Part shown: piece after piece, positions 4,337 through 5,396 of the stretch | Layout: each line of letters opens with the position of its first letter | Numbering within the stretch: the first letter of the stretch is position 1 | DNA from: DATMBL01 sp035559295 | Lineage (GTDB): Bacteria; Desulfobacterota; Binatia; UBA9968 | DNA length: 5,396 nucleotides | Direction of reading: 5' to 3' | NCBI GenBank assembly: GCA_035559295.1 | Contig: DATMBL010000121.1 | Span: forward strand, 1-5,396 | Notes under the pieces: model-generated | Databases searched by the model: none | What the model saw: the letters and a program-made list of their open reading frames with translations, nothing else | What the model was told of the DNA's origin: nothing | Position numbers and translations under genes: made by a program

Positions 4337-5396
4337 ATGAAGCAAGGCTTGATCGGGCTGATTTTTCTGCTCGCGGCAACTGTTCTGATCGCCGCGCCGC
4401 TGCGCGCTCAGGAGGATAAGCCGCTATCACCGGGCTGGCTCGGGCTGGAGAGCACGATCGGCGTACTCGATAACGCGATCGCGGACGGAAAATCGCAGCT
4501 GCAAGACGCTTTGGGCATTAACATCAGCGGCTTTTTGGACACGAGCTATACGTGGAGCTCGAATCACCCTAGAAGCCCCGCGAACATCAGCGGTCGTTAC
4601 TTCGATAAAGACCACGATAAACTCGTATTCAACTATTTCCACGTGGCCTTGGAAAAACCCGAAAAGGACTGGGGCGTCGGTTTTCGGCTCTCGGGTGACT
4701 TCGGCCGCGGCGGTGAACTCCTTCGGGAAGCAACACTGTGGGGTAGTCGGCTACAGGACGAGCCCTCTGCCGAGCTACGCGAAGCATACCTTACGACAAC
4801 GATTCCTGTTGGGGCCGGACTCGGCATTAAGGGCGGTCTCTTTGTGACCACGCTGGGAACCGAAATTCTGCCCAATCCCGGTGCCTACAACGATAATATT
4901 TCCCGCTCGTTTCTATTCAACTTTGCCATCCCGCTCCGGCACTTAGGGGTGCTTGTCACTTACCCTCTACTGAAGAGCTTGTCGCTCAACGGCGGAATTG
5001 TAACCGGCTGGGATAACCCGCGCGACAACAATGACCAGCCATCGTTCATGGCGGGCCTGGGGTTCACCCCGATGGACATGTTTTCGCTTGTCAGTAACGT
5101 GATCTACGGTCCCGAGCAATTCGATAACAGCGGCAACAAGCGATTTACCATGAGCCATGTGGCGACGATCAAGCCGTTCGACCCGCTGGCGTTCATCCTC
5201 GAATATACCTATGGGCACGAAGAAAACGCTGCGCTCGGCGGGAGACGCAACGCCACCTGGCAGGGCCTTGCCGGGATCGCTTCCTACGCCTGGACCGATC
5301 GCTTCTCCACCGCTGTTCGGGGTGAGTTTTTCAAGGACGCAGACGGGGCGCGCCTCGGCGGGAGCTTCGGGGGGGCGCACGCCGAAATGACCGTCG
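4337..5396 (+). CDS. Outer-membrane beta-barrel porin, OmpL-like (BBP2-type), 3' end cut by window edge
   Basis: An open frame of 353 codons from ATG 4337 continues off the right edge. GGAGGAGG (4321-4328) lies 8 bases before the start. A signal peptide (K2, hydrophobic core 4-20, cleavage after L22-R-A24) directs export. Residues 31-60 form a short helical segment. From I61 the protein alternates polar and hydrophobic residues in short strands with Asn/Asp/Gly-rich turns, as in outer-membrane barrels. Landmarks that recall the putative OmpL-like porin-2 family are GFLDTSYTW (65-73), FNYFHVALEKP (98-108), AYLTTTIP (150-157), SRSFLFNFAIPLRHLGVLVTY (189-209), GIVTGWDN (220-227) and NVIYGPE (254-260). 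I recall family members of about 380-450 residues, so the missing tail is probably short. The gene follows amtB by 67 bases on the same strand with no terminator visible, so co-transcription is plausible. The substrate is unknown; passage of ammonium or a nitrogenous solute is an inference from context. Confidence 0.85.
   Translation, partial: MKQGLIGLIFLLAATVLIAAPLRAQEDKPLSPGWLGLESTIGVLDNAIADGKSQLQDALGINISGFLDTSYTWSSNHPRSPANISGRYFDKDHDKLVFNYFHVALEKPEKDWGVGFRLSGDFGRGGELLREATLWGSRLQDEPSAELREAYLTTTIPVGAGLGIKGGLFVTTLGTEILPNPGAYNDNISRSFLFNFAIPLRHLGVLVTYPLLKSLSLNGGIVTGWDNPRDNNDQPSFMAGLGFTPMDMFSLVSNVIYGPEQFDNSGNKRFTMSHVATIKPFDPLAFILEYTYGHEENAALGGRRNATWQGLAGIASYAWTDRFSTAVRGEFFKDADGARLGGSFGGAHAEMTV

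Noticed and set aside
1..5396. CRISPR array, tRNA/rRNA genes, insertion sequence or prophage parts
   Set aside because: No regularly spaced long repeats, cloverleaf-like segments, terminal inverted repeats, transposase or phage genes were seen.

Overview
The window is a stretch of GC-rich chromosome (about 60% G+C by eye) from a didermal, Gram-negative-type bacterium. Evidence for an outer membrane is a beta-barrel protein with a signal peptide at the right edge. Evidence for sigma-54 nitrogen control is a near-perfect -24/-12 promoter in front of a PII gene. Protein style (PII, cyanobacterial/AMT1-like Amt, OmpL-like porin, Nit1-type amidase, two-domain Usp) would fit a proteobacterial, Deltaproteobacteria-grade or uncultured environmental lineage, but the sequence alone does not settle the phylum. 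No mobile element, tRNA, rRNA or CRISPR array was seen, and every gene shares the same base composition.

Left part (1-2085). A small uncharacterised protein is read leftwards and cut by the window edge. It has a candidate promoter placed so close to its start that the mRNA may be almost leaderless. Divergent from it is a two-domain universal stress protein (405-1241). After a 37-base gap comes a Nit1-type carbon-nitrogen hydrolase (1279-2085) with an intact Glu-Lys-Cys triad. The last two genes are probably co-transcribed.

Centre and right part (2086-5396). A 230-base regulatory gap carries two closely spaced palindromes, three spaced T-tracts and the sigma-54 promoter. Then come glnK (PII signal protein), amtB (ammonium channel with signal peptide and 11 predicted membrane segments) and an OmpL-like outer-membrane beta-barrel (BBP2-type) that runs off the right edge. 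All three read rightwards with gaps of 37 and 67 bases and strong Shine-Dalgarno sequences, with no terminator visible between them.

How they work together: under nitrogen limitation an NtrC-like activator with sigma-54 would switch on glnK-amtB. AmtB conducts ammonium across the inner membrane, and GlnK plugs AmtB when nitrogen is replete. The linked porin may let ammonium or a nitrogenous solute cross the outer membrane, which is an inference from gene order. The upstream Nit1-like amidase releases ammonia from deaminated glutathione in characterised relatives and may be linked to the locus only by position. Most of the window is recognisable biology. The parts most worth a second look are the porin attached to the glnK-amtB unit and the architecture of the sigma-54 control region.
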